A DNA stretch of 64,000 bases from Ianthella basta (lineage: Eukaryota; Porifera; Demospongiae; Verongiida; Ianthellidae), in assembly GCA_964019415.1 (NCBI GenBank), contig OZ025887.1:6185950-6249949 (forward strand), written 5' to 3'. Positions 1 through 12,632 of the stretch are shown piece by piece. The position numbers were made by a program, and so were the translations under genes. The notes under the pieces were generated by a model. It did no database searches. It was not told where the DNA came from and saw only the letters and a program-made list of their open reading frames with translations. Positions within the stretch are counted from its first letter, which is position 1; every line of letters starts with the position of its first letter.

Positions 1-16
1 CCCTCCCTCTCTTCAG

Positions 17-1900
17 ATTGTGGTTACTCAGCATTTCATGGCCAGAGCCCTGTGTCTCATTGCCCTCCCAATTGTCATCTATTGTGGGATTTTCCTAGTC
101 CACTTCTCAGTACTGTACAGAAGGTGCAGTGTTGGTGACACACTGACTGACACGCTCCCACCCTATCCCCACCCCTCCCCACCCCTCCCCACCCCTGCAT
201 TGTCCTCCCCCACCCCTCCCCACCCCTGCATTGTCCTCCCCCATCCCTCCCCTTGCAGTGGTAATGGTGACGGCTTCATGAGCTCAGCCTTCCAGTCCAC
301 ACTGATAGGCAATGAACTTCACGAGAGAACAGTGCCTGAAGGTAGGTGGTCCTTCAGCACAGCAGCTACCCCTCCCCTCCCCTCCCCTCCCCTCCCCTCT
401 ACTCCCCTCCCACCCCATCCCACCCCTCCCCACCCCTCTCCTCCCCTCCCCTCCCCTCCCCTCCCCTTCATCCTCCCCCTTCCTTTGTCATTCTGCCCCC
501 TCCCCTGACCTCTGCCTCTGTTGCAGATGTTGCCTATGGGTCTGTCCTGACCTTGAAGAGCCACCGTCCCGGGGGATCCCTCCTCCACTCTCACCCGCAT
601 TTGTACCCTGAGGACGTTGGACCAGTACAACAACAGGTGGGCGGTGCCCCTCCCCTCCTCACCTGCCCCTCCCCCTTCTTGCATGCTCCTCCCACAGTAG
701 TGCTGTGAAAGGACTCCATGCCTCTCTGTAGATCACAGCTTACTCCCATAAAGATGACAACAATAAGTGGCTAGTGAAGACAGTGCATTCGGAGCAGCCA
801 ACTCTGGAGGATGGCGGTAAGCAAGGCACCTTCACTGGAATGCAGTGGTTTCAAAGGAGTTTGTGTCCATCTCTGTCATGATGAAGGCCACAAAAAAGGA
901 GGGCTAGCTGATGGGAGACCATCTTGGGTGACAGGCTGTAGTAATATTTGTGAGTGATTAGGAACTGAGTGGGCGTCATTTCATTTCTTCATTGGGAACC
1001 AAAATGCATCCTCTTTGGAAGTCATGTTCTCAGATGTGGTCCCAGCCCTGGCAACAGGCGCACCCTGACTGGGTCATTTGTTAACTGCTCATTCCTTAGG
1101 GAGGTTTGGCTGGTCATCACTTTGAGATGCTTTCATGTGCAGTGGCAGTGACTAGTGTACTAGGGTCAACAGACATGGTGTTATGTACACACTGAAATTT
1201 TATTATGTGACCCAGACTGTGTGCTTAATGTACTGTATATCTTTCTCATCATCTGCCGCCCACTGGTCTCCTCTCCACTCTGCCGCCCTCTGGTCTCCTC
1301 TGGTATTTTGCTCCCTCTGGTCTCCTCTTCCTCTCTCTCTATCCCACTCTTCTTCCCTCTTCCTTCAGATGATTCAATTGTGTTTCTGACTCATGGTGAC
1401 ATTATAAGACTGGAACACATTGCGTACGTTACCATGATGAAACATGTGACATACATTTGACACACATGTGACACGCATGTGACACGCATGTGACACGCAT
1501 GTGACATGCATGTGACATGCATGTGACATGCATGTGAAACACATGTGAATGTGCTACTCATGTGACATACAGCTGTCTCTCCATCTCTGTAGGACCCATC
1601 GCAACCTCCACAGCCACAGGGAGAAGGCACCCATCACCAAAGAGCATTACCAAGTGTCAGGATATGGGAAGGCAAGTCGGCTCATCCTGCCCCATTGCGT
1701 GTGGCTGTAACCATCTCTCTGTCCATAGGATGGTGTTGGTGATGCCAATGACAACTGGCGTGTGGAGGTGGTGGGCGGGGCTCCAGGAGACCGTGTGAAG
1801 ACGGTGAAAACTCTACTCCGACTGCGTCATGCTCACATTGGTTGCTACCTGTACACTCACTCCACGCAGCTTCCAAAGTGGTGAGTTCCTGGCAGGGCTA

Positions 1901-1969
<69 letters not shown>

Positions 1970-4900
1970 TGTGCACACGTGCAAAATCACCTTATACAGA
2001 CCACCTACCTATGTGTGTTCAAAATCACCTTATACAGACCACCTACCTACCTATATGTGTGTTCTGGTAGTGTGTGGATGTGTGTGTATGAAGTCACCGT
2101 ATAGGAATGTGCTGTCAATGTGTGTGGGTGTGTGAGGTCATGGTGTGCTGTGTGTGTGTGTCTAGCAGTTGCTATGGATGTGGGACATCAGCTGTAAAAT
2201 GTATTCTAAAGAGATCGCACTGAGGTGAAGTCACTTAGTGTGGGAAGTGGAGAAGGGTACCGGGTGCTGGTGTGATGTGGTACCCTCCTTGATGGACCGT
2301 GGGATGATGATGCAGAACAGTGACGCAGAACAGTGACCCCGTGATGGCCCGTAGGACGATGACAGTGATGTTATTAAAGAGGTGGCCCATTTATGGAGTT
2401 AGAACTGATGTACTTACATAATACGTGCTCTGTACAGCTATTAGTCATTATGTAACAACACGTCATTCTGTAACAACACGTCATTCTGTAACAACACGTC
2501 ATTCTGTAACAACACGTCACTCTGTAACAACACGTCATTCTGTAACAACACGTCATTATGTAACAACATGTCATTCTGTGACCGCACGTCATCCCTGCTT
2601 GTTCCAGGAGTGCTTGTGTGCAGTAGGCCCATCCCTTCTTGTGTAACAACGCACTAACATTGTATACTGCGCAATGACAACAGGGCACATGTGTGTGTAG
2701 TACAGGCAGAGTCCACATCTGGTCGTGGCTGCCTGGGTGGCCCGGCCACAGCCGTCTATGTACGTATGTATGTATGTATGTATGTCACATACTAGTGTGT
2801 GTGTGTGAGGTGTGATTGCCTCCAGAAACGTGTTGGAGTGTACTTCACCTGTCTGGCTGAGGGGGACAGGTGACTGGGCACGTTGGCTGCAAACAAACAC
2901 TGGTTGCTGGGCACCGTCCTGAGGTGTCAGATGCACCACAGAACAGCAGTGGTCACGTACAGCATGCTCTGCTTCAATTGTTCAGCTGCTTCACTAAAAA
3001 GGTACTCACGTACAAACCCGCCCTGGAAGTGATGTCACCCAATACAGCTGTCATACAGTAGACGGATAGTGTTTCAATTTTGCCCATTGTTCCTGCATTT
3101 GTGTTCTGTCATGGGTGACAAATTCCTTTCACTGTGTTCCTCAAGTTCCTTCCTTTTCTATAAAGATGCATATGTAGATCAGCTACGTACCTGCAGTGTG
3201 ATGTGGTAGAGGGTTGGGCTCCTTACGGTATGTAGTGGTGAGGGGCACTGGCCCCAGCCACACCGTCTGTAGCAAGTGTGTTGTGTTGCTGCTTGTTGGA
3301 GTGTGTGGAGTGGAGTGTGGTGAGGTGTGGTGAGGTGTGTGGTGAGGTGTGTGGTGTGTGGTGAGGTGTGTGGAGTGTGGTGAGGTGTGTGGTGTGTGGT
3401 GAGGTGTGTGGAGTGCGGTGAGGTGTGTGGAGTGCGGTGAGGTGTGTGGAGTGCGGTGAGGTGTGTGGAGTGTGGTGAGGTGTGTGGAGTGTGGTGAGGT
3501 GTGTGGAGTGCGGTGAGGTGTGCGGAGTGCGGTGAGGTGTGTGGAGTGTGGTGAGGTGTGTGGAGTGTGGTGAGGTGTGTTGTGCTGTGGCATAAAATGT
3601 GTGCGTTGATGACAGCTTTGTGGCACACAAGTGTGTGGACTTGTACATTGTGTGCCTGATGTCTGGGACAGGAGACATAGCGATATATTGCTTATGTATA
3701 TGTATGTCTAAAACTGGAGACATTATTATGTCTGATGTCTGAGACTGGAGATATGTGTCTGATGTCTGAGGCTGGAGAAGCGTGTCTGATGTCTGAGGCT
3801 GCAGACATAACAATGTTTGATTCCCACTCTTAAGTACATGCACAAACTCATTGCATTGTTCCCCTCCCACCCTAACCCCCCCACCCCCACCCCACCCCTC
3901 TTACCCCACCATGTATTACAGGGGCTGGGAGCAACATGAGGTGACGTGTGTCAACACGATCAGTGACCCCAACACACTATGGAATGTTGAGGGACACATC
4001 AACAGCAAATGTAAGTGGGTGTGTCCTGCACTGAGTGGGTGTGTCCTCCCTGCACTGAATGGGTGTGTCCTCCCTGCACTGAGTGGGTGTGTCCTCCTGC
4101 ACTGAGTGGGTGTGTCCTCCTGCACTGAGTGGGTGTGTCCTCCTGCACTGAGTGGGTGTGTCCTGCACTGAGTGGGTGTGTCCTCCTGCACTGAAATTCA
4201 GAAAGCCCTAGCAGCTGATGCCTGTTCTAGGTAGTGTACATGAAAAGTTTAAGTTATTAAGTTTATAGCACAGCATCGCTTCATTTGGCTACTGGACGAT
4301 CTATCTATCTTCAGTTGGGTACAGGACGATCTGTCTACCTTCAGTTGGGTACAGGACGATCTGTCTACCTTCAGTTGGGTACTGGACGATCTGTCTACCT
4401 TCAGTTGGGTACTGGACGATCTGTCTACCTTCAGTTGGGTACTGGACGATCTATCTATCTTCATTTGGGTACTGGACGATCTATCTATCTTCATTTGGGT
4501 ACTGGACGATCTATCTATCTTCAGTTGGGTACTGGACGATCTATCTATCTTCATTTGGGTACTGGACGATCTATCTATCTTCAGTTGGGTACTGGACGAT
4601 CTATCTATCTTCAGTTGGGTACTGGACGATCTATCTATCTTCATTTGGGTACTGGACGATCTGTCTACCTTCAGTTTGGTACAAGTGTCCTATGATGCTA
4701 TAAGCTCGATAGCTTACCCTTTTCATTGCAACTGCACACACCAATGAGCCTCTACAACATCAGGTGGTAAGCATGTGTGACATGCTAGGAGTCTATTGCA
4801 GACAGCAGGGTAAGCTGTTTGTATGCACTAGATGGTATCATCATGGGATGTGATGTCATCACAGGGACAACATTCCAGACACCTCTTTAAGTAGAATGGT

Positions 4901-7900
4901 GTGCTTGTGATGATCAACCCTTCCCAGGGTACCAATTAGTGACAAGGTGGATTGCTTTGAACCTCATCCAGCAAGCACTCCAGGCCATGATGAGCTCCAG
5001 GTCTGGCTGATTGGCTGGCTGGCTGGTTGGGTGTGTGGGAATCACTCTCACTCAGTCACTCATTCACACTATCTCCTCCCTCCCTCGTTCCTCCCTCCTC
5101 CCTCCCTCCCACCCTCCCTCCTCCGTCCTTCCCTTCCTCCCTCCCTCCCTCCCTCCCTCCTCCCTCCCTCCCACCCTCCCTCCTCCCTCCTCCCTCCCTC
5201 CCTCCCACCCTCCCTCCTTCCCTCCCACCCTCCCTCCTCCCTCTCTCCTCCCTCCCTCCCACCCTCCCTCCTTCTTCCCTCCCACCCTCCCTCCTCCCTC
5301 TCTCCTCCCTCCCTCCCTTCCTCCTCCATCTTTCTCTTGCAGTGCCAAATGTTTCTGGGGAGTTCTACAAACCATCCTTTCTGTCTAAGCTGGTTGAGTC
5401 ACACATTGTCATGATGGAGGTATGTAGGTGGCCGGGGACTGCCCCTTGCTGCAGTCAGACAACATGCGTGCCATTCCTTTAAACATGCCAGCTTCTAATA
5501 ATATGCACACAGAGTGTCCTGCACCACCTGACGGTGGCATCCTCTGCATGCAGTAAGGAGGAGGATGAGTTGTCCTCCTGACTCCAACTGCTGCGTAGTC
5601 CTGTAACAGGCACACGTCTGCATTCGTGTGTATGGTGCACTGGATTCACATGTGTGTCCACTAAGTGGGTGTATGGGTCACAGGGGGTGAATGTTGCCAA
5701 AATTGTTGGGAGTTGAAAGTGTTTAAGATACTGAGACAGACTCGACCTTCTGATCAGCTACTGCTGCTGCCACCTGTGTTTGTCTCCACTGTATGTGCCA
5801 GCCATGTCAGTCCTTCAGTGAGATGGGACACTTCCAGACCTGTCCGTTCCTCGTGCCTCTCTCACTCAACGTGTTCTGTTCAGCTGTAGCTGCTTAGTGG
5901 TTAGTGGGTGGTGAGGGTTGTGTGTGGATCAAGAGTAGCACAAAGCGTGTTGTTCATGCTCAGGCTGTTTGTGTTAATTGCTCTAGAGTGCAGTGTTGCT
6001 GTGGGAGAAAAGTGATTCCCATTGGACTCATTGACAGTTAGAGGTGGTGTTTGGTATATTAATTTGCAGGGAATGTGAAGTCAGCTCTGCCAGGATACTC
6101 CCCCCCTGCCCCCTGCTAACTTTTCACCTCTCCTCCCTTTCTCCATAAATTTTCCCCTCTGGAAATCTTCCCCTTGTATTCTGTGCTTTGTGTGCAAGAA
6201 AGTGTAATCAAATAGAGTCACCAAGTGTTTGCCAGTTACGTGCGATTACACAAGACCACCTAGTGAGAGGCCTCCCTTTGTTTGTTGCAATGCAAGCTCC
6301 CTCTACAATGGATCATTCCATGCTATTCAGTTCTGTTGCAAGTTGTCACAGGTAGTCTCCTGTGGCCCCGAGGCCCAGCCAGCTGTGGGTGAGGTGCTGA
6401 CTCCTGTCCACCTGTCCACCTGTCCACCTGCAGCCCCTGTGGGCACTCTGGACCACATCTGGACAGTTGTGGGGATTGTGGTCACATGTGGTGTACATTG
6501 GTTGCCATGGCAATGACCTGTGTCAGGTGGCAGGTGTGCTGAGTATTGCACAACATTGGGCCATTCTAACTAGATTCACGGGAGAGGGGCTTAGATTGTA
6601 TTCATGACTTATTGATACCTTGGCTCCCTAGCATGTATATACTCCCCATATACCTGGGATAGGATAAAAAAGAGATGTATTGTGGTAGTGATATGTGGAT
6701 ACTGAATGCATGTGTGTGTGTGTGTGTGTGTACCATACCTGTAGTCACAATACAAATGTTTAGCGCTATCTTTAGAGAATACCTTGTGGTCTTGAGTCCT
6801 GTGGGAAAGTGCGGACTGGTCTGCCTTTCAGTGTGTATGTTGTCATAGTAACATGGAAGCATGCAGGCAGATGTCACGCAAGGCATGTGTAGGGGATGGG
6901 GCACCGCAAGGCACTGTCTTGCGCTTGCAGTTGCTTGTCGTCAAAGGTGGGGAAAGGAAACCTTATCTTACTGTAGTGGTATGTTGGAATGTAGGCCACT
7001 TCCCATAAGTATGCTGATAATGAGATTCATAGTTTTAATGGTATTCATACCATTCCTGTATTGTCGCCTTGCCTATTAAATTTTGTATGTTTAGTAGCAC
7101 CCTATTCTTTTGCAAAGGACAGCACCAGTGCTATATGGAGGTTGCTAATGATATTCATAGGGCACCTGTTCACATACTTGGGTAGTTTTGATGTCTGCGG
7201 CATGGTTGGCAGGTATCTTGCATAACAAACAATGACTGCACCTGCTACCAAAAGAGGGCATGACCCAGGAAGGGGCTGCCACGTGATGTTGTGTCACTAG
7301 TGAGAGGAAAGAGTGACTGCTCTCTCTCTGCCACCTCTTATACATGGGTAGACCTAGCCTGGCTTGTTATCCCCTATTTCTTGCTAGCCCCTCCCCTCCC
7401 CTCTCTTCCCCTTTCTTCCCTCTCTCCCCCCTTCCTCTCCCCTCCCCTCTTTTCCCTCTTTCTATCCTCCCTCTCCCCCTTCCCCTCCCCTCCTTTCCTC
7501 TCCTCTCATTCATCTCCTCCTCCCTTCTCTCTCCTCTCCACTCAGTCCAACAACAACCTGAAGCCCAAGGAAGGAGAGGTCACCTCCCGACCGTGGCAGT
7601 GGCCACTCAACGTGAGAGTGAGTCAGGATTCACATTACAATAGCAGAAGCACGCTGACAATGCGTGGCATGGCGAAGTGGAACGGCTGCAGTGTGGCACT
7701 CACCACATGCACTCACCACATGCACATTCATTTGTGACTAATTAGAGGGAGTGTGTCGTCACCATGGTGATGCACCAGGTGGCTCAGCTAGTCAGTGCTG
7801 TGAAGTGCACACACTGACGTACAGTGTCTCCAAGGGTGTAGGGAATGACGGCTGCCAATGCCGGGCATCCCGCTCTCAGCTTATTGAGTGACTGAGGTAG

Positions 7901-10764
7901 GCATGATATGGAGTGTTGTGTGAAACATGAGCCTTGCACTGGCTTCTCTGAATAGCTCTGGCTCTCTAGCCATGCCTCAGTTTGGTGTTGGTGTTGTGTG
8001 AGAGGAAGTAGGTGCAGCATCTCTCTCCCAGGACCTGTGGGTGGTGGAGCCCTTTCCCAGCCAGTTATGCTCATGTTTAAAACGTGCTACATAGTGACAT
8101 AGTGATCATGTGACCCAGTGTGCTGTCCCCCTCCCTAGGGTCAAGCATACTCTGGTGGTGATTATCGTGTATACATGCTGGGGAATCCAGTGAGTTATGT
8201 GTGTGCGTGTGTCTGTCATGCCATACACTGCACATGTACAATTCCATTATGTACTCAGCCATAATCTTGACTGCTACTGCAAACCAGTGAGACACATTGG
8301 ATTCCTCTGGCTCTTTAGCTTACCTCACCTCTCTGTTATGCTCCCTCCTCCCTGTGTTGTTGTTCGCTTGTGATTGGAAGCGACCCATTTGCTGATTAGA
8401 TGTAGTGAATTGCTTCTGATAGCGCTTATGTCTGGGACTGCATACCTGGGAAGTTTTGTAATGAAAGGTGGTCCAGCTGGCGCTTACACTAGCACCTTGC
8501 ACAACAAACTATTCGCATTGCAGTGAAGTGCAAGTAACAAATGAGTACTAAGCTTCTAGTGTTCGGCCATCTTAGGTGTGGTACGCTGTTGCATATTGCT
8601 AGTGTTATTTAGAAATTTGAACTACTGTGACACTATTGAATATCTTGGGAATTGTCTCAGCAGCTGGCCTGATGGTAAAGGAGAGTTATCGCTTGGCCCT
8701 ACTCATGTTGCTAAGAATGTACAGTGAATACATGCGCACCTTCTATCAATCGTGCCTGCTGTCTCTGATCTTCATTGTGGAATGTGTTTTGTTTTATGGT
8801 TGGCATTTGGACGGACAGACTGACTGTGCTACAAGTGGCTCACACACTTCTGCTACCAGACCCAAGGCCTAGTAGATTACCCGTCCTCTGTCATCTTCTG
8901 TCATCCTCTGTCATCTTCTGTCGTCCTCTGTCATCTTCTGTCATCCTCTGTCATCTTCTGTCATCCTCTGTCATCTTCTGTCATCCTCTGTCATCTTCTG
9001 TCATCCTCTGTCATCTTCTGTCATCTGTCATCTTTTGGAGAGTGTTAGCTGACAGTTTGCTGCCTGTTGGTGATGAAATGCTGCCTACTCCATTGCAGGT
9101 TGTGTTTTGGTCATCTGGTGCAATGATCATTGTCTTCCTTACCATTTTGGTACTCAAGTTGTTGCTGGACAAGAGAGGGGTGATTTATGACTTGTCAATC
9201 AAAAGTGAGTGTGTGTGTGCGCGCATGCGTGTGATACAATGTAATGGTTACATGTCAGTGAGCCGTATTCCATATATGGTGCTGCTGACGTGTTACCAGA
9301 TAAGGTATAGTGTAATGCTATTTGAAGGTGCTAAGTCACTTGCCCCCACCATGTCTCCACATGTCAGCCTGCGACCTGTAATGTCAGCCTGTGACCTGTA
9401 CTCCTCGGCTTGCAGTTGGCACGTACATCTGTCCTTATAGGATACACATGGCCACTTATTTGGTGTTCTCACAGGGTGTGCCAGGTCTGCGGCAAAAGGG
9501 AACATTGTTGGTGGTCAAAGTCATGGGAGGAATGTGTGTGCTTACATTTGCAGTGTCAGATAGGAGGTTGTAGTTAGTACAGCACTGGGGCCGCTCACAG
9601 CCACCTGGTCAGTGTGAGCAACCCCTGAATGGTTGGGTCCTGTTGACAAGAGCTGGAGCCGGCTGTGGTGTGGAGTGCCAACCTGGTAGTTAGGTACTGC
9701 TTATCGTCTGCCACCTCCTTATATGAGCTGGTGTGTACCTAGTTGGGCCAGTGAATTGACCCACCAGATGCCAGCTTCCTCTGTCCACAACACAGGGTGA
9801 CCACACCTCCTTGTTGCTGCCAGCTGGTAGACTACTAGCTTCCCATGCTCTTGTGACCCCAATGTCTTGCTCTCTCTTGTTGTTGTTACATCACTTTGCT
9901 TCATTCACTGCCCCCCCCCCCCCCCCCCCCCCCAGTCTGCCTGGACCGCTATGTGTGGACTGGGACTTGGCTGTTCATTGCTTGGGCCATACACTACTTC
10001 CCCTTCTACCTCATGGGACGTGTCTTGTATTTCCACCACTACTTCCCTGCCTTTGTCTTCCAGTGCATGTTGGCTGGTGAGTGATGACATTGGGGGAGAG
10101 GGAGGGGAGAGGGAGGGCAGAGGGAGGGCAGGGAGGAGAGAGGAAGGGCAGGGAGGGGAGAGGGAGGGGAGAGGGAGGGGTGAGGGAGTGCAGGGAGGAG
10201 AGGGGGAGGGCAGGGAGGGGAGGGAGGGTGAAGATCTGACCATTGATGCTGATTTCCCACTCCTACCAGGTGCCACAGTGGAGTTTTGCATCACAATGCT
10301 GACCGTGCTGTGTGGCAAGACCCTGCAGAGCATCTTCTACCATTCAGCAGTGGCTGTGGTTCTCAGTGGGGTGGTCTGGAGGTATGAGGGCCATCCCGGG
10401 GAGCGGGGTGTGGTATAGACTCCTCCTGATCACAATTCTGTGTGCCTGTGTGTCAATACAGAGACGCACAAGACAACCAGACTTAGCACCGTGAATAGGC
10501 ACTGCCAGTAGCCTCTCCATCACACTCTGCTCCATTTGCCTCCCTTCTCCCTCCCTCCCTCCCTCCACTACTCTCTTCCCTCCTGTCTCTCTTCCTCTCT
10601 CTCTCTCTCCCTCCACTATATACTCCCTTTCCTCCTTCCACCCTCCCTCCCTCCGCAGTTTCAAGCTCTTCATGCCACTTGCCTATGGCATGCATGGCGC
10701 CAAGGCAGATGACCCAAGTAGCTCGATGTATGGCCTAAGATGGTTGTCAACTTGGGAAGTCTAA
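17..10764 (+). CDS. POMT2: Protein O-mannosyltransferase 2 (5' end outside window)
   Basis: GT39 enzyme of the ER membrane; with POMT1 it transfers mannose from dolichol-phosphate-mannose to Ser/Thr of proteins such as dystroglycan. Exons: 17-123, 259-341, 527-636, 732-816, 1369-1423, 1593-1671, 1729-1880, 3922-4010, 5343-5419, 7546-7617, 8139-8189, 9099-9204, 9936-10076, 10270-10381, 10659-10764 (TAA). Reading phase closes across all joins, giving about 474 residues; human POMT2 has about 750, so the N-terminal catalytic part lies upstream. Visible parts: a membrane helix ([20 protein letters not shown]), [10 protein letters not shown], the MIR region ([17 protein letters not shown]), the conserved KPWHWP-like stretch (RPWQWPLN), [29 protein letters not shown], and a C-terminus ending [11 protein letters not shown]. 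The C-terminus matches POMT2 rather than POMT1. Oddities: the intron after 1671 has a GC donor, and exon 10 could end at 7611 instead of 7617 (both in phase). Confidence 0.93.
1441..1567. repeat. 11-bp intronic minisatellite
   Basis: Tandem units of the type ACATGTGACAC/ACATGTGACATGC in the POMT2 intron between exons 5 and 6. No coding signal. Confidence 0.8.
1903..1978. repeat. (TG)n/(CGTG)n microsatellite
   Basis: Simple repeat shortly after the donor of POMT2 exon 7 (1729-1880), in a 2-kb intron. Confidence 0.9.
2447..2592. repeat. 18-bp minisatellite in POMT2 intron
   Basis: About eight tandem copies of TCATTCTGTAACAACACG with point variants. The unit is a multiple of three, which creates open frames on both strands that are not genes. 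Confidence 0.88.
3298..3578. repeat. 19-bp G-rich minisatellite
   Basis: Tandem GTGTGTGGAGTGCGGTGAG units with length variants, in the same POMT2 intron. The long His/Thr/Pro-rich frames on the minus strand come from this repeat. Confidence 0.88.
4011..4193. repeat. Minisatellite starting at the donor of POMT2 exon 8
   Basis: Exon 3922-4010 ends at the donor GTAAGTGGGTGTG. The following repeat units (20-26 bp) have the core GAGTGGGTGTGTCCT followed by CCTGCACT. The first unit is the donor itself. Confidence 0.88.
4287..4680. repeat. 30-bp minisatellite, about 13 copies
   Basis: Uniform 30-bp units; each has GGACGATCT, then TCTACCTTCA or TCTATCTTCA, then GTTGGGTACT. Ten codons per unit make long spurious frames on both strands. 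There are no spacers, so this is not a CRISPR-like array. Confidence 0.92.
5078..5335. repeat. Polypyrimidine tract (CCTCCCTCC)n before POMT2 exon 9
   Basis: About 260 bp of nearly pure pyrimidine on the coding strand, ending at the acceptor of exon 5343-5419. It is an extreme polypyrimidine tract and a potential triplex-forming stretch. Confidence 0.88.
8885..9032. repeat. 20-bp minisatellite in POMT2 intron
   Basis: About seven copies of TCATCCTCTGTCATCTTCTG (two related 10-bp halves) between exons 11 and 12. Confidence 0.9.
9911..9933 (+). repeat. Run of 23 C at a splice acceptor
   Basis: An uninterrupted C homopolymer ends directly at the AG (9934-9935) that opens POMT2 exon 9936-10076, so it is the polypyrimidine tract of that acceptor. 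Confidence 0.85.
10083..10222. repeat. Polypurine GGGAGGGGAGA tract in POMT2 intron
   Basis: G/A-only degenerate repeat between exons 10076 and 10270, beginning about 20 bp after the donor. Confidence 0.8.
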
Positions 10765-10900
10765 CACAAATATTAAGAATTATAACCTATGTGCAGCTTT
10801 TGAGTCCTTCTCCAATAATAGCCAAGATTAATGTGTATGTGTTGGAGTGCGAAGGCGGAGCCTACGAGTGGAGTTAATGTCATTCATAGCCATGGAATGT

Positions 10901-10927
10901 CCAATGTAGCGAACGCCCATATATAAA
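10901..10927 (+). promoter_or_regulatory. CCAAT and TATA boxes of the Rho GTPase gene
   Basis: CCAAT at 10901-10905 and TATATAAA at 10920-10927, about 90 bp before the ATG at 11018. This predicts transcription starting near 10950. The gap from the POMT2 stop (10764) to this ATG is only 253 bp, so the promoter sits close behind POMT2. Confidence 0.6.
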
Positions 10928-11017
10928 TCCAGCGCTCAGCGACCGTTCCCAGTCTTCTCTGCGCTTTGTGAACGCTGACCTGCAGTCCAGTCAAGTTGGG
11001 GAAACCGTGCATCTAAG

Positions 11018-12182
11018 ATGGGTCGCAACAGCTCGAATAATGCTCTGAACTCTCCTACAATGGAGGCGGTGTTTCACTTTCGCTCCGCATCCAACCTCTC
11101 CACGAAGAGCGAGGACACGGTGACGAGCGCGTCTGCAGCGCGCAAGGGAGTTCGTAGCGTCGCGGAATTCGCATCGGTGTCCAGCAGTGTGGAGGATGTG
11201 AGCTACGCGAGGAGGGACTCCCCTCCGCGGCACGCGTTCTGTTCCAGCAGGTTGGCCACCACCGAACGCAGTGCTAGTTACTCGCAGCAGAACAAGCTGA
11301 AGCTAGCTATCCTCGGTGACAGCGGTGTGGGGAAGACCAGTTTACTGATGAGCCTCACAACGGACAAGGTCCCCGACACACACGCGCCCACCATCTACGA
11401 CAAGTTCAGTGGTGAGCTTGTGTGCATGTTGTTGACTGTGGTGTGTGCAACTAGTACTGGGTGTGTGAGGGACTACAGCAGGTTTGAAGTGTATGGCGTT
11501 AACATTTGTTTACTTGTGGTGTTGTCCTTGCAGTACCCCAAGCAGTGTATGGCAAGAGAATGTCAGTGACCTGGTGTGACACAGCTGGACAGGTCAGTGA
11601 GCTTGCTGAAGCATTGCATAATCTAGCTTGCTAGCCCCTCTGCATGGGTGGCCATGTGGGTGCAGTGCAGTGCACCTGTTTTCAATCATATTCATGATGT
11701 AACTATAATGATATTCATTCAAAGTGTAACAATATTCATAACACACTAATCATCTTTCCTTCATTCTTTAGGAGGACTTTGCACACCTACGCCAACTCTG
11801 CTATTCCCAGATAAACGCAGCTGTGATCTGCTTCTCTGTCGCTGACCGCAAGTCCTTTGATAACGTCAAGGACAAATGGATCGAGGAAGTTCGGTGTCAC
11901 TGCAGGAACATACCAGTGATCCTCATGGGAACACAGACCGACAAAAGGGATAGTGCTAAAATTGGTCCACAGCTCAGAACCAAGGGCCCAAAGTCGGTGT
12001 CCAGGGCAGAGGGTGTCAAAATGGCTGCCTACCTCAAAGCAACGACATACATTGAATGCTCGGCTTTGGACAATGAGAGCGTCAAATCCGTCTTCAACGA
12101 TGCCGTGCTGGCTGCTCTTGGGCTGGGACCCGAGCGGCTGGCCAGCCCTCCTGTGCAGTGTGCTGGATGCACCATCTTGTGA
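11018..12182 (+). CDS. Atypical Rho-family GTPase with N-terminal extension
   Basis: Exons 11018-11411, 11534-11592, 11772-12182 (TGA); 287 residues. Residues 1-90 are a Ser/Ala-rich extension without a known domain. Then come the Rho G-domain signatures: P-loop GDSGVGKTS, effector region APTIYDKFS, DTAGQED (catalytic Gln kept), CFSVADRKSFDNV, WIEEVRCHC, a G4 motif TQTD in place of TKxD, and G5 ECSAL. The WIEEVRCHC region and the QED after DTAG argue for Rho rather than Ras or Rab. The C-terminus CTIL is a CaaX box ending in Leu, which predicts geranylgeranylation and membrane attachment. An N-terminal extension and a TQxD motif are also found in the RhoU/RhoV branch, but those end in a palmitoylated CFV, so subfamily assignment stays open. 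Confidence 0.87.
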
Positions 12183-12346
12183 ACACCCCCTCAACTGTGA
12201 ATGTATTTGTCTCTGTGTGGTTTTAATGAATTCTTGCTTGTGACCTTTTTAACCTGTATTCCATGATTTTATTTGCAATGTACCTTTGAGCATCCCATTA
12301 CAAGTGCCCCATCTGTACGATTTGACAGCCTTGTCATTGAGAAATT

Positions 12347-12352
12347 AATAAA
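12347..12352 (+). terminator. Poly(A) signal of the Rho GTPase gene
   Basis: AATAAA lies 165 bp after the TGA at 12180-12182, followed by a T-rich stretch. Confidence 0.7.
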
Positions 12353-12632
12353 CTGAGTTCTAATATTCTGACACTACTTCATCAATTAGCAGAGACGGTA
12401 TGCATGCATGGAATGAAAGATAGGAAGTGTGTGTTGGTCTGGTGGTCTGTTGGATGGAGATTGTCTGCATGGGCATGGAAGGCTTAGGTTGCCCACGGTC
12501 ATGGTGGATTCCATTCCCATCACTGACGCTGACTTCCCTCTCAGGTAGAGTGCAACTGATTGGGAGTTAACAAAAGCTGCATGTGACTATGTTTACAGTC
12601 ATGGCATTCGTTATGCATATACTGGATACTGA

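Noticed and set aside
4287..4680. CRISPR-like array of 30-bp repeats
   Set aside because: Repeats adjoin directly with no unique spacers, and the setting is an animal intron.
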